From positions 73,157,501-73,221,500 of the forward strand of contig JAWZYU010000011.1 of assembly GCA_038380435.1 (NCBI GenBank): a stretch of 64,000 nucleotides of DNA. Reading direction: 5' to 3'. The position numbers and the translations under genes were made by a program. The notes below the pieces were generated by a model. That model worked only from the letters and a program-made list of their open reading frames with translations. It was not told the DNA's origin and searched no databases. Shown here in pieces: positions 21,469-33,467 of this stretch. The DNA comes from Ryuthela nishihirai (lineage: Eukaryota > Arthropoda > Arachnida > Araneae > Heptathelidae). Position 1 is the first letter of the stretch. The number at the start of each line of letters is the position of its first letter.

Positions 21469-23759
21469 ATATGGATACTGGACACTGGAATGGCTAAAAT
21501 GGTTGTTGGGCATCTAAAAGGATAACACCAAATATGCAACTGTTTTCTATTCCAGTGATTCACCTGGATTTATGTAAATTTCTGATTTCAATATGCAACA
21601 TAAGGAAATAAACTTCATTTAAATTTTGGAGTGTAGATACCATTCTATCTTTAGGGAGTTATGTTTTAATAATACTCATCCAGTAATTTAATTTTTTTTA
21701 CATTTCTTAACTTTTTCAAAAACAATGCATATTTTGTATTGTTAAATATATCAGAAGTAAAATTTTTTGTTAGTAGTTAAATAAAAGGAGCAAAAGAGGA
21801 CATTTCTTCTGTAAAAAAAAGAGTAAAAAAATTCGAACAAAGAAAGAGAACGTGTTTTATTTAAAAGGGTCCTTATGGCTACCCTATTCTGAAACAGTGA
21901 CATATGTTACACAAATCATTAGTAGTAGAATGAAATCTGTGTAAAGATGAAATTTGCATATTGAGGAAAATTATCTTTGTCCCATCAAAACTCGAATTCA
22001 TACTTTGTCTCCAACAAGGAATAACTGGTTTATTTTTTATTCAGTAGCAGAGGGTTGTCATTTCATTGGTAACTTAATAAGCTTAGTAATATGAATATTT
22101 TAAAACCCTAATCATAATTCTGCATGGAAAGCATTTTAACTGTTTCCTTTACGAAAAAAGTAGAGCATTTGTCTACCTCATGGTTTTCGTTTTGTTATGT
22201 TATTGTTTTTTTTTTTTTTTTTTTTTGAAAATTTCATGCATTTAAATTGTTAAACTTCAAGAGAAAAAATACTGTAAAATAATGTATATTTTGAATTTTT
22301 GTGTTTGGTAAAAATGATTTAAACATATTTTGTTAGGTACCCTTTTCTTTCCACTCAGGGTATTCTACAAAACTATAAAGCTAAGGGTAAAAAAAATGCA
22401 TTTTGTATAGAACAATGCATTTTCTTCAAAAATAATTATATGTAGTTCTTTAGGCTTTAATTTCAACTAAGACTTGCCTTAGCTGACAGCACAAAGAAAG
22501 TGTCATATGACCTCTGCTAGGACAGTGATCATGACTCAATATGTAATCTTGAATGAATTGCATGATTGAAAACAAGTTTGCCTTTATTCTGAACACTCAG
22601 CACTGACCAGATTTCACTTTTAAGATGCAATCTGTATATTCCGATTTTCACTGCACTAAAGGTTAGTTTTGCTAGAACACCCCCTGCCCTACTCCCTTAG
22701 TACACAGATTTAGCACGTATATATATATATGTTGATTTAATAAGGAAAATCGATTAAAGACAGTTTTCATTTTTGTACCATCAACAAATTTTTGAAAAAA
22801 GGATTTCTGCCTGAAATCGAACTGTGAATTGAACCAAAAGATAAAATTTTAAAAATCTTAACTAAATTTTGCTAGTTGCATCAAAATTACTATACAGCAA
22901 AAATGAAACAAAAATGTAATGGGCCAAAATTGTTCTTTCTTTCCGTTGGTAAATTATGGAAAAATAAAATAGCTGAAGATGTTACAAAAAATATTTTCTC
23001 ATCTCTTTGAATGAAACAATCCAGCAAATTGATGGATATATTTTTTTCAAATTTCTATGCTAAATGCAGTAGTTGTAACTTCATTTTTATTTTCAACAAT
23101 ATTGAATATTTATAATTGATTCCACGTTTTATTTCTATGATAGTGTCACACACAATTTCTATCAAAGAGTTTCTTTCAATAATATGTATTGAAATTACCT
23201 TACCAAGAGAATATTGAAACTCACTCGTGGGTTAATTAAATGAAGGTTAGTACTGAAAAGAAAATAAACCTTAACATAAAAGTAGTCTTGAACATAAAGA
23301 AATTAACATCTGAAATGAAAATAAATTTCCATAAACAAGGGCACTTTACATTATTTTCCTTTCCTTCTTCTTTTGTCAAAGATCACAAATTCATCGCTTT
23401 TTGGTAAGCAGTATTCTGGATTTCCCAAATGGAAAATACCTACATTCAAGAATGCATAACCATGAATTTTAAGTAAATCATATAAAGAGTTACACTGTAT
23501 GGAAAATATCTGAAAAAACCTGAAAGTCAAAAGCCTCATTGATGATGGTTTTAAATGACAGGTAGAAAATGAAAGTGATAAATTGTGTTATATCTTAAAG
23601 GTAATCTTGGGATGTATTATGTTGTATGTAAAGAATTATTTAGCTTTGAGGCTATCATTAGAAAATATAACTGATGGAAACATAAATCGTGGAATAGTTT
23701 TCAATTTTATTGAACTAGTAATTATGATACAACTATAAAGCAGTGTTTAATGAATAGAA
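21469..23759. other. flippase intron, non-coding
   Basis: A/T-rich sequence with a T22 run near 22205 and a short TATATATATA run near 22720. No gene or clear mobile element is seen. About 22795-22880 resembles 24105-24180, a short dispersed repeat. Confidence 0.5.
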
Positions 23760-23762
23760 ATA

Positions 23763-24335
23763 AAGGACAGTGTGGCGAGGGATTGGTAGTGTGCTCAGGC
23801 TTGTAATCTGTAGTTCCCTCGCTTCAGTCCCATCTGGGTTAGGATGGGGTTTTATCAGAGATAAACCCCAGTGCTGGTGTTGGGATTTATTTCCACTAAA
23901 CCCACATTGCTCTCAGGTAGAAAGTGGACACCAATTGTCTTGTGAAAGGCTGTCTTCTGTTGGAATATCCAAATATCCAGCATTGCTCAGGGAAAAAGAA
24001 TTATTCACTTTTCACAAGCAAAGTGAATTATTCAAGTAAATTTTTCAAGCAAAAAATTAATTTGTATACTGGACAATATTATGAATTTAAAAATCGTTTC
24101 CTGAAAGAGCATTTCTGCATAAAATTGAATTGTCAAGTGAACCAAAAGATAAATTTTTAAAAAACTTAAATGAATTTTTATAATCGAACTGTAAACTAGG
24201 AGATATATTTTGAATCATTTCTTGAAATAGCACTGTTCAGGAGAGCCATACCCTATGCAAGCTAAAGAACATGCTGGATGGCCTTAACGGAAGGCTTCCA
24301 TCTGCCTCCTTAACAGCTGTCTGATGGGTTCCCAT
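23763..24335 (+). repeat. SINE-B copy, old, split by about 270 bp of other sequence
   Basis: The head and early body are at 23763-23965 (CTCAGGCTTGTAATCTGTAG, then TGGGATTTATTTCC). The later body resumes at about 24235-24335 (CAGGAGAGCCATACCCTATG, then GGATGGCCTTAACGG). The 23966-24234 insert is A/T-rich and unassigned. Confidence 0.65.
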
Positions 24336-24717
24336 CCAACCAGTTGTAGTATCAAGTGGGAAAATAGTTTTAGTAAACTCAAAAAAGTACTGTGAACCAA
24401 GAGAGACTAAGTGGATTAGCAATTTTACCCATTGAAAGCGATTTATTTGAAGAAACGAATTTTGTTGATGCCATTAATGATTTTGCTAACATAAAGGCAA
24501 GAAAAAATTAACTTTAAGAAATAAAGTGCACATCTTCTCTGTAGTGCAATGATTAGTTTAAGAGATGCAAGTCTGTATAAATCTATATGTAACTTTTTGT
24601 TGTATACCACACCATAGCATTAATATGTTTTCTTATTTTTAAAAGTCAGTATTTTATTCGTAAAGGTGCATTTCTGATTTTTTGACATAGGTTCCATGAA
24701 CACTAGATATGGCTCTG

Positions 24718-26127
24718 CCTCTTGGATGACTGAAATTTTGAATATCTTTTATGATAAAGGCATGGTTCCTAAGGATTTTACCAGAGCTATTATTATTCCT
24801 ATTTTTAAAAAAAAGGTGATCACAGTTCTTGTGATAACTATAGGGGGTGTCATCCTACTTTATGTTCCAGGTAAAGTTCTTTGCATGATTGCGCTTAATA
24901 GAATTAAGAATCTGGTTGACGAACAATTGCGTGATGAGCAGTGTGTATTCAAAAGTGTTATAGAATGTATTGATCAGATTTTTTCACTTGGGAAGATCCT
25001 TGAGAGATGTTCAGAAATCTTTCGTTACTAGCATTGTAGATTTCAAAAAGGCTTTTGACTCTGTTGATCACCATAATTAATGGTTGATTGTGAGATCATA
25101 TGGCATACCAGAAAGGTTAGGTAACATAATGAAAGCTCTCAATAATAACACTGAGTCGCATGTGAGAGTTGGTAAGACTTGTAGCAATTGGCTTAGCATT
25201 GCCTCTGGTGTTCAACAAGGATGCACTTTGTCTCCTTTTCTCTTTGATTATTGATTAGGTTATGTGAAATTCACTGCAAGGGAAAGATTTTGGCTTTAAA
25301 TGGTGTGGTGATCAGAAAATTTCTGATTTAGATTATGCTGATGATTTTAGCCCTTTTGGCAAATGATACTGATGAGATGAACTCTTTCATTCAAGCTGTT
25401 GATGAGATTGGTAGTAGTGTAGGCTTGGTTATAAATAGAGAGAAAACTAAAGTGATGAAAATTTGTCAGGCAGGCTGTGATTTAGTTAATCTGAATGGTT
25501 GCAGTCTTCAGCAGGTGTCTCTGTTTAATTATCTTGGGAGGTATGTAACAGATACTGGTGATGTGAGAAGCATGAGATTAAAGATGAATAGGGATTGTTG
25601 CCAGGACTTTTAAGAATCTATGGAGAGTGGAAAATAGGCATATACACCTAAAGAATAAAATTAGGCTGTATAATAGTTTGGTTCTATCTAAGGTTAGTTA
25701 TGGTAGTGAAACTTAGATGCTTTATAAACCAGGTAATAGGAAACTTGATGATTTTGATTCTAGATGCTTATGCAGTACCTTGGGTATTAGGTGGTTCAAC
25801 TTTGTAAGTAATGAAGAGGTTAGGTAAAGGAGTCAGCAACCTCCTCTGAGCAGTATATTGTGCAGAGAGAGACTCTGTTGGTTTGGCCATGTTGCCCATT
25901 TGAATAATTATAGATTAGCTAATAGGGTTATGAACAGTATGCCTAAAGGCCTCAGAAAGAGGGAAGATTCCTAAAATGTGGTGGGCAGACAATGTCAAAC
26001 AGGACCTTGTTAGAATTGGTGTGCAATGGCCAGATGTAGCTCAGGACAGATATGCTTGGAGAACTAAATTACACAGTATGTTTGGACCTCTCTAGTCCAT
26101 GGCTGCTTTAGGATGATGATGATGATA
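24718..26127 (+). pseudogene. LINE copy L3, 5'-truncated RT fragment
   Basis: It starts within the RT region at the equivalent of L1 position about 6555. The decayed frame contains ILNIFYDKGMVPKDFTRAII, a frameshifted motif A, DYADDF-type motif C sequence near 25340, and the C-terminal CRERLCWFGHVA block. It ends in a (GAT)n tail at about 26114-26127. It shares with L1 the TAA stop before the last 90 residues (25826-25828), but holds many further frameshifts. 5' truncation is typical of target-primed reverse transcription. Confidence 0.85.
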
Positions 26128-26299
26128 TATAATAAAATTATCAAAGGCAGTTTTCATTTTTAAAGAATAATTTTTTTGTTGTACTAAAAATGGATACATG
26201 TGTCTTCAGTCTCTCATTTTTCAATCTGTCAATATATACAGCATGGACACTGGAGGGGTTAATAATTGATTAACCAGTATATTTGATAAATCTAACTTA

Positions 26300-27000
26300 A
26301 TAAAGTTTTCAAAGACAATGAAGTTGTTCATTTTTGGGACTTTTTCACTCTCTAACAGTGGAAATTGTAACTAATGGATGATTGGGATAATGTAAATGGT
26401 AATATTTTATTAGTACCTATAAAACACAAAAATAATATCTCAGTTATCTTCTAAAATTTAAAAAAATTGGGGTTACAGGGTAAAGGACAAGTTGGTCAAT
26501 GTAAACCCTTTTACCTTCACGCCCTATACTCAAAATTTAAAGTTTCTAACTTAAATTAATTGTTTGCAATATTCATTTCTAGTTTTACATTTTCCACATT
26601 ACTGCCTCTAATAATGGAAAATAATACTATTGTAGGATTTGAAAAATATGAATCATATTACATTAATAGAAATCAGACTCAAAAGGATGTTTTTTTTTTC
26701 ATTTATTTCTTAGAACAAAAATTTTGCTTCCTCCAGAGCTGTGGTGTAAAGTGAAGAGAAAAATGATTGTTGTCAATATAAATATCTTGATTACCACACT
26801 CCACCATCAAAATTTCAGTTTTTAGCTTAAATAGGCCATTTGTAATATTCATTTAAAAATCTTTTGCCATTTTCCAATTTTTTTCCACCATTAGAGTAGT
26901 AATAAAACTATTATAATGCAAATTCTACTGTTTCTGTTTCATTAATGTCTATCCAACCCCCCCCCCCCCCCCAAAAAAAAAAAAAAAAAACATTTTAATT
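26300..27000 (+). repeat. satellite-like tandem units, about 250 bp each
   Basis: At least two consecutive diverged units (about 26480-26740 and 26740-27000) plus a partial earlier one. They share GTAAA(C)CC, ACCATCAAAATT, GCAATATTCATTT, TTTTCCACCATTA and TAATGTCTATCCAACC blocks in the same order. A single related unit lies at 18520-18790. A C15A17 homopolymer pair follows at about 26947-26990. Confidence 0.6.
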
Positions 27001-27229
27001 TGGGCTGGCAGATAGTTTTAAAAACTATAAACTTATCTTTATGATCTAATTATGTTTTTTTTTTCCTTCTTTGCAGTAAATATGTGTCTGTTGTAATGCT
27101 CCAAAGTGTTATTTTTAAATTGCCTGATAGCTTGCAATTTGGATGCCAGGCAATAAATCTTGATGAAAAAAGTTTTTTGGGTCATTATTAGGTTGTTTTC
27201 CCTCTGAGAAGCACTTTTTTTACATACAA

Positions 27230-27545
27230 TGGCTAAATGGCTAGGCCACAAGGACCCCAATGGCTCAGAGAAGTTGGGGGAGGGGACACACTGAAACATC
27301 TGTTGGGAGGCAGATACTAGCCTCCCGTCAAGGCCATCCAGAGTGTTCTTTAATGTGCACAGGGTATGGCTCTCCTGCTACACATGGGCCATGGCTTAAC
27401 ATTCCATCCAATGAACGATGGTTTTCCAAGCCCGCAATGTCCCCTACTGACAGTGGGCAGAGCAGGGAGTTGTGCGGAGATAAATCTCAATATTGGCCCA
27501 GCTGGGACTCGAACCTGGGAACTGCAGATTACCAACCAGGACTTA
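27230..27545 (-). repeat. SINE-B copy, reverse, near full length
   Basis: Reversed body CCTCCCGTCAAGGCCATCCA, then TTAACATTCCATCC, ending with the reversed tRNA-like head (TGGGACTCGAACCTGGGAAC B-box region at about 27507-27526). The 5' end of the SINE abuts an LTR-like sequence. Confidence 0.8.
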
Positions 27546-27599
27546 AGATCATGATAAAAATTAATGATTATCCAAAAATATGGTAAATACAATAATATT

Positions 27600-28077
27600 A
27601 AACTTCCCTCTGCTCAAGAGAAAAAGATTTAAGTCAAATACAATTTCATAAAATATCAAGGTTTTAAGTATAAACTTACCAAATAATTTCTTCTACAATA
27701 ACAATTCATAAACTGACTCCTATGAACTAAACCATCAACCACTCTTTCACTACTGCTCCTCCACTTTACACCAGCTCTAACTTTCTCTCTCTCCTCTCTT
27801 ATTTAGCCCCACACTGACTTGAGTGCAAATGTGGCACTTGTCTACATTACACCTGTGAGCCACATTTGCATACCAGATCATGCGTCAATGATGATGCAAG
27901 CAGTTGTGACCTTGATACCAGTGGTTAGTGGCTGTCAATCAATAGGAGTTGCATAATTGGAAACTTCACTAACAGCAGAGAGAGTAAATGTTTTAAAGAA
28001 ATAAAAGGCCTCAAAATAATAATTATAATGTAAATAAACTGGTTAGGAAATGTAAAAGTGAATGGTGAACCATCACA
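27600..28077 (-). repeat. possible diverged solo LTR
   Basis: Blocks in the same order as the LTRs at 50704 and 55485: GCTCAAGAGAAAAA near the start, TTTGCATA with mixed GC-richer sequence in the middle, and AACTGGTTAGGAAATGTAAA AGTGAATGG then CATCACA at the end (28038-28077). The rest is strongly diverged. No internal retroelement sequence flanks it, so a solo LTR of a related subfamily is the likely reading. Confidence 0.45.
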
Positions 28078-28491
28078 CTGTTTTTCGTTTTTTCATTAAT
28101 TCATTTCATGTTACTCAAATTTTTCAAATATACTTAATATTGAAATCCTTGATGTATGTAAAATGTATCATTAAAGTTAATGTATTTTTTATACAAAAGT
28201 TGCAGAACCCTAAGGTTGCATGTGTTGCATTATTTTCCTCCCTTCCAATATAAGTAATGATGTTACTACTGTAATAAGGAAATTGAAACTCTTAATTATT
28301 AAATAAGAAATCATGTTAGACAATATAAACAAAGCAGAATGTCATAAATGTCTGAGGCAACAATATTTAGTTCATTCTAAATATAATTTGTTCAACTTGT
28401 CATTTGTGGGGTACTTTAAATAATGCTATAATACAATTTTTTAATAATATTTATGAAATTCTTTTTTTTTTCTTCTGTTTTTTAAATTTAG

Positions 28492-28658
28492 GATCGTAAT
28501 ATGTACCAAGAAGAAACAGATACTCCAGCAATGGCTCGGACTTCAAATCTCAATGAAGAACTAGGACAAGTAAAATATATATTTTCTGATAAGACAGGAA
28601 CACTAACACGCAATGTAATGGTGTTCAAACAGTGTTCTATAGCTGGGATTAAATATGG
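28492..28658 (+). CDS. P4-ATPase exon: phosphorylation site DKTGTLT
   Basis: A 167-bp exon between a TTTAG acceptor and a GTTAGT donor, starting in phase 0 and ending two bases into a Gly codon. It encodes [20 protein letters not shown], then [20 protein letters not shown], then [16 protein letters not shown]. The Asp in DKTGT (codon 28588-28590) is the one phosphorylated in the transport cycle of P-type ATPases. [12 protein letters not shown] and the residues after DKTGTLT are characteristic of ATP8A-type flippases. It is contiguous in protein order with the 19034 exon. Confidence 0.97.
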
Positions 28659-28961
28659 GTTAGTGAGATTTTATTATTTTAGTAGCATGCTGTCTGTCAG
28701 AAATGACAGGTTTTAATTTTTTCTTTAAAACTTCATTCTGTATCTTTTTTAATTGAAGTTTTCATTGTGTTCATTACTTCAGTCTTTAAACAACATAATC
28801 ATTGCTATACATACACTGAAGAGCCAAAACATTATGACCAGCACGTCTTTATATAAATTGAAGCAACTGCAGGTAAATGACGGTGAATGTGAAGGTCATG
28901 AAATGGTATAAATAACGCATGATACTGAGCTCTCTTAATCAGTGTTATTCTTATTCTTCAA

Positions 28962-30190
28962 ATGGGAAAGGCAGCGGACTTAAGTGAGTTTGACAAAGGC
29001 CAAATTGTAATGACTAGATGACTGGGTCAGTGCATTTTTGAGATGGCAAGGCTTGTGGGGTACTCACAGTTAGCCATGGTTACCTTCCAAAAGTGGTCCA
29101 AGGAGGGAAAAACCATGAACCACCAACAAGGCATGGGCTGACCACGGCTCATCGATGCTAGAGGTGAACGAAGGCTGTCCCATGTGGTACAAGCCAACAG
29201 AAGTGATACTGTAGCGCAACTTGCCATAATTTGAATGCTGGTGACAGGAATAATGTGTCTCAACACACAGTACATTGAAAACTGCTGAAAATGGGGCTGC
29301 TTAGCCACAGGCCATTTTGAGTGCTCATGCTAACCTCGGTTCACCGTTGAAAGCACCTACAATGGGCACGCAAGCATCAAAACTGGACCTTGAATGATTG
29401 GAAGAAGGTCATCTGGTCCGATGAATCTCATTTCTTGTTGCACCATGTGAACGGCTGGGTATGTGTGCATTGTTTACCGGGGGAAGTGTTGGCACCAGGA
29501 TGCACCATGGGGCAGAAACAAGCTGATGGAGGAAGTATAATGCTTTGGGCAATGTTCTGCTGGGAAACCCTCGGTCCATTCATTCATGTGCAGGAAAGTA
29601 TGACGTCTATCAAGTACCTAAACATCATTGTAGACCACGTACATGCTTTCATGACAACAGTATTTCCCTTTAGTAGTTGTTTCTTTCAGCAGGATAATGT
29701 GCCATGCCACACTGCCCATATTGTTCGAGAATGGTTCGTGGAACATGAGGAAAGCTTACAGGTATGCATAATAGGTCTGCTCTGCCCACTGTCAGTAGGG
29801 GACATCGAGGGCTTGGAAAAACCATCGTTCATTGGATGGAATGTTAAGCCATGGCCCCGTGTGCAGGAGAGCCATACTCTGTGCACATTAAAGAACACTC
29901 TGGATGGCCTTGATGGGAGGCTAGTATCTGCCTCCCAACAGATGTTTCAGTGTGTCCCCTCCCCCAAAAAAAATTAATCCCAGACATCAATTGAATCAAG
30001 CATCTGTGGTTTGTGCTGCAACAGCATATACAATCTGTGGCTGCTCAACCCACATAACTTAAAGAATTAAAGAATCTGCTGATAACATGTTGGTACCAGA
30101 TACCACAAGATACCTTGAGAAATCTTGTAGTGTCCATGCCTTGCTGGGTAAGAGCTGTTTTGGCAGCACATAGAGGACTATCATATTAGG
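28962..30190 (+). pseudogene. Tc1-like transposase of M2
   Basis: It begins near the ATGGGAAAGGCAGCGGACTT start with several stops. It is open from about 29390: NDWKKVIWSDESHFLLHHVN (first catalytic Asp intact), LWAMFCWETLGPFIHVQES, and FFQQDNVPCHTAHIVREWFV (second Asp intact). The SINE breaks the frame at about 29785. After it, the aligned codons at the third catalytic site read CCA GAC ATC AAT TGA ATC AAG CAT, so a stop is present and Glu has become Lys. It is inactive. Confidence 0.8.
29785..29970 (+). repeat. SINE-B fragment inserted in M2
   Basis: Body only: CTGCCCACTGTCAGTAGGGG, then TGGAATGTTAAGCCATGGCC, then GTCCCCTCCCCC and an A-rich end. It lacks the tRNA-like head, so it is 5'-truncated. 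Confidence 0.8.
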
Positions 30191-30222
30191 CATGTTGTCA
30201 TAATGTTTTGGCTCTTCGGTAT

Positions 30223-30970
30223 ATAGCCAAACTTAGTATTAGATTATCCATTGCTATTTCATCCTTTTGGAAGCATTTCTAGCAGGATGTTTGGACTTGC
30301 CACATCAAGTCCTTTTAGCAGAATATTTGAATTAGGGTATTAATATTATTATAAGGACAACTGGATATAAATTTTCATCATGTAATACGATGTTTAAATT
30401 TTGGCAGAAAAGCAAAATGGAATTCTGACTCAAGTAAACAAGTATTGCCTATATTTAATATTTTAAATATCAAGTCATGATAATAATGATTATTAAACAG
30501 GAATTTGAACTTATTAAGAAGAAGAAAAACTGTAAATTTAAAGATATGATCATTCATTAAAGTAGTTTTATCTGAAGAAAGTACTTTTTTTTTCTGTTTT
30601 GAAGTTTTTCTTTTTTTCTCATAACTTTTATAATAGCTACCATTCTTCAATCTTGAAAGTTAACAAAAAATCTAACTAATATGGTTTTCATAATGGTGAA
30701 GGTGAACTGTTTAATATGATGGAGATAATAATTATGTTCCATAGTTGAGCCATGCAATATTAGATTGCCACCACAACCTTTACAGTAGCAGTTACCTTTC
30801 TATTATATATATTTCACCTCAGGAACACATAGCATGTTTCTTTTGAACTCATCACAAGATATTAATAGATCTAAGACTGACAGCTGAGGGGAAATATCTA
30901 ATAATGATTCTACCAACTCTATAGATAATTCACTTCTTCTACTCAGACCAACTCCTTCATAGTGTCTCAA
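30223..30970. other. flippase intron, non-coding
   Basis: A/T-rich sequence without a supported gene or repeat. Confidence 0.45.
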
Positions 30971-30974
30971 TTGA

Positions 30975-32335
30975 TGAGTGAACATACTTTAGAACCTCAT
31001 CCTAAAGTAAATAATGAAGAGAAATACTCATGTTATATACCAAAAGAAAGAGCATTTAATTGTGATTAATAAAATGGCAAAAATTCGAAGAAAAATAAAA
31101 TAGTAGTTAAAGTTTTTAAACATTTTTTAAAATATTGGGAAATTTTACTGTACTTTTTCCTATTTTTAGTTCAATAAAAATTTTAAAAAAATGTATTTTT
31201 TGCATTTTTTTAAATTATTTTGTTATTCTAATGTAAATAAGTTAATAATATTTCCATTAATGTTTAAATCTTTCATTTATTTAGTGTTTTCTAATTTTTT
31301 TTAGTGATTTATGCAAATAACGCATAAAGAATATGTTTAGACTTTTGGTGATCGGCAAACTCCAAGCCTAAGGAGAGTGTGTCTTAAATATTCATTTCAA
31401 TTTAAAACAAGATAATTTGAATAAGAACTGAAAAATATATTAGAAAAAGAAAAAGAACTGTGAAAAAAATTGAATAGAACTATTTCAAAGCATTAAGGTT
31501 TCACTCAAGCACTGAAATTGAGAATGAATCATTTTAATATAAAGCTGCATAATTACTACAGAAAAGTTTATTTTTAAAATTTCGGCTAAAAATTGCAATA
31601 TCCTAATGTTAATTAGTGTATTTAGTTAAAATATCATCAAACTTATTATTAAAATAAGTTCTACCTTTTAAAAATCATGCTTTTTTGGCTAATCACATAA
31701 TCCTGATTCTTCTGATAATGGCTATTAGAGATCACTAGTGACTTCATTTTTGATCATTTCAAATTATTCTTTATAGTTGCAGTATAAATTTAACAGCAGT
31801 AAAAAATAATTACAGAAACACCAGAGTAAAAAGAAGTTTTTGAAATCGAAAATCTGTAAAATATTGACTGAAAGCATTTGGCAAAGTTACGGGATGACGC
31901 AACTTTTGGTAGAAATAAAATCAATAACTTATGTTAAAAGTTTGAAAGCATTACAACTCTGCTACAGCTTTAAAGGTCAACATATCGGAAATCAAAAACT
32001 GATTGATAATCTAATACAGTAAGGCAGAATCAACTAAATCATCGCTACTTGATGCTATTATGGGGATTCAACACGTGCTTGTGATCAACACAGACTCAAT
32101 TTAGTTTATTTTTTTTATAACTTTTTCATTATTTTTTCAAGCAGAATCAACAGGAAAAAATATATATTATAGACTGAAATGTTATTTTCAAGATTTAATT
32201 AGAAAAAGTTTAATAAAAATGCCAATTTCTGTTTGAAAAAAAAAATAAAATTTATGAACTTGCACTACAAAATGGTAGACTGACTGATGGCTCCCTGAAT
32301 TGGAAAAGTGAAAATGGTACACCCAGCTACAGCAC
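30975..32335 (+). repeat. 1.4-kb dispersed repeat, copy A
   Basis: It runs in the same order as the reversed copy B (33049-37177). Shared blocks include AGAGCATTTAATTGTGATTA, TTAGACTTTTGGTGATCGGC, ACACCAGAGTAAAAAGAAGT, TTAAAAGTTTGAAAGCATTA and TTTCAAGATTTAATTAGAAA. No coding capacity. Together with B it forms an inverted pair. Confidence 0.7.
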
Positions 32336-33030
32336 TTTAAGAGTTAATTGTGAGAAATAAAATATCAAAAATTCAAAGGAAAATGAAGCTAAGTGAATTT
32401 TTTTATTTTACGTACTTTATTAACAGTAGAATTTTATTGTATATTTTCTGTTTAACAGTAAATTTTTTAAAGAATTTACCATTTTTTTAAGTATTGCATT
32501 ATTCCAATATTTCATATTTTTACTGCTATTTAAATCTTTAATTTATTTAATTTTTTCTAAGTTTTTTATATTTTATAAATAAAGTACAATGTATGTTTTT
32601 AATGCTCATTTTGGCAATATGCAAACTGTAAGACTAAGGAAGTAGTGCCACAAAACACTTGTTTTACTTTAAAATTAGGACAGTGTAAATAAAAACAGCA
32701 AAATGTGTCTAAAAAGAGGCAAACAACTGTAAAAATATATAAAAACATAAAATTTGAAGCATTGAGATTGAATCATTCTCATATCACACTGCATTACTGT
32801 TATGGGAAAGCTTAATTTCAAAACAGGCAAAAAAACACCTAAAATTATACTTTCTTGATGTTAATTATGAATTTTACTTAAAATGTAATTAAAATATCAC
32901 TACAAAATGTGCCCTGCCTTTTAAAAATTAAGTTTTCTCATAGTCTGATATTACCTGAAGCAACTACCATTGAGACTGGCAAAATCTGACCTACTGTGGT
33001 ATAGTTTCATTTTTGTTAATGTTTCAAAAT
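32336..33030 (+). repeat. dispersed repeat, copy C (related, partial)
   Basis: It starts near GAGTTAATTGTGAGAAATAA and follows the early part of copy A with strong divergence. Shared features are the long T/A blocks, GGCAATATGCAAACTGTAAG, and the AAAATT..GAAGCATTGAGATTGAATCA region. The last block recurs at 38463-38650. Confidence 0.55.
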
Positions 33031-33467
33031 AATTATCATCCTTTTTAGCCCTTTTCATGTCGGAGCCCTAATAATCGTTTTCATCTTTCGAATTCTAGTG
33101 ATGGGAGATGTAAGTTTCATTCCTGTAGTACAAAGTTGTAAAAAAACTTTTTCTGAATAGAAATCTGAAAATTTTTCAACTCTTTCTAATCAAATATTGA
33201 AAATAACGTTTAAATCTATTATATATATTTTACTTGTTGATTCCAATTGAAAAAATTATTATAAAGTTTAAAATTAAATCTGATCATGCAGTCAACATAT
33301 GCACTGTTCAGTCACCATAAATAGTATCAAGTAACGACAGTTTAGTTTATTATGCCTTTATTCTGCCATACCATACATAGATTATTGATTGGTTGTGATT
33401 CCCAGTACTTTGAGCAATTTATAGCTCTAGTAGTAATACTTTCTAACTTTTAATGTAAAGATATCTA

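Larger units (their letters stand above)
28812..30222 (+). mobile_element. Tc1-like transposon copy M2 with a SINE-B inside
   Basis: Inverted ends CACTGAAGAGCCAAAACATT and AATGTTTTGGCTCTTCGGT, next to TA. The transposase pieces run on the + strand. A SINE-B fragment at about 29785-29970 interrupts the last third. Related to copies at 20251, 49610 and 58541. Confidence 0.9.

Noticed and set aside
26240..26265. GACACTGGAGGGGTTAA as the end of another TTAA element
   Set aside because: It looks like the right end of the MITE at 39280, but I could not find a matching left end, so no element is called.
30378..30650. 90-residue - strand frame rich in Lys and Phe
   Set aside because: Composition follows the A/T-rich background; no motif, and no support from repeats or splice sites.
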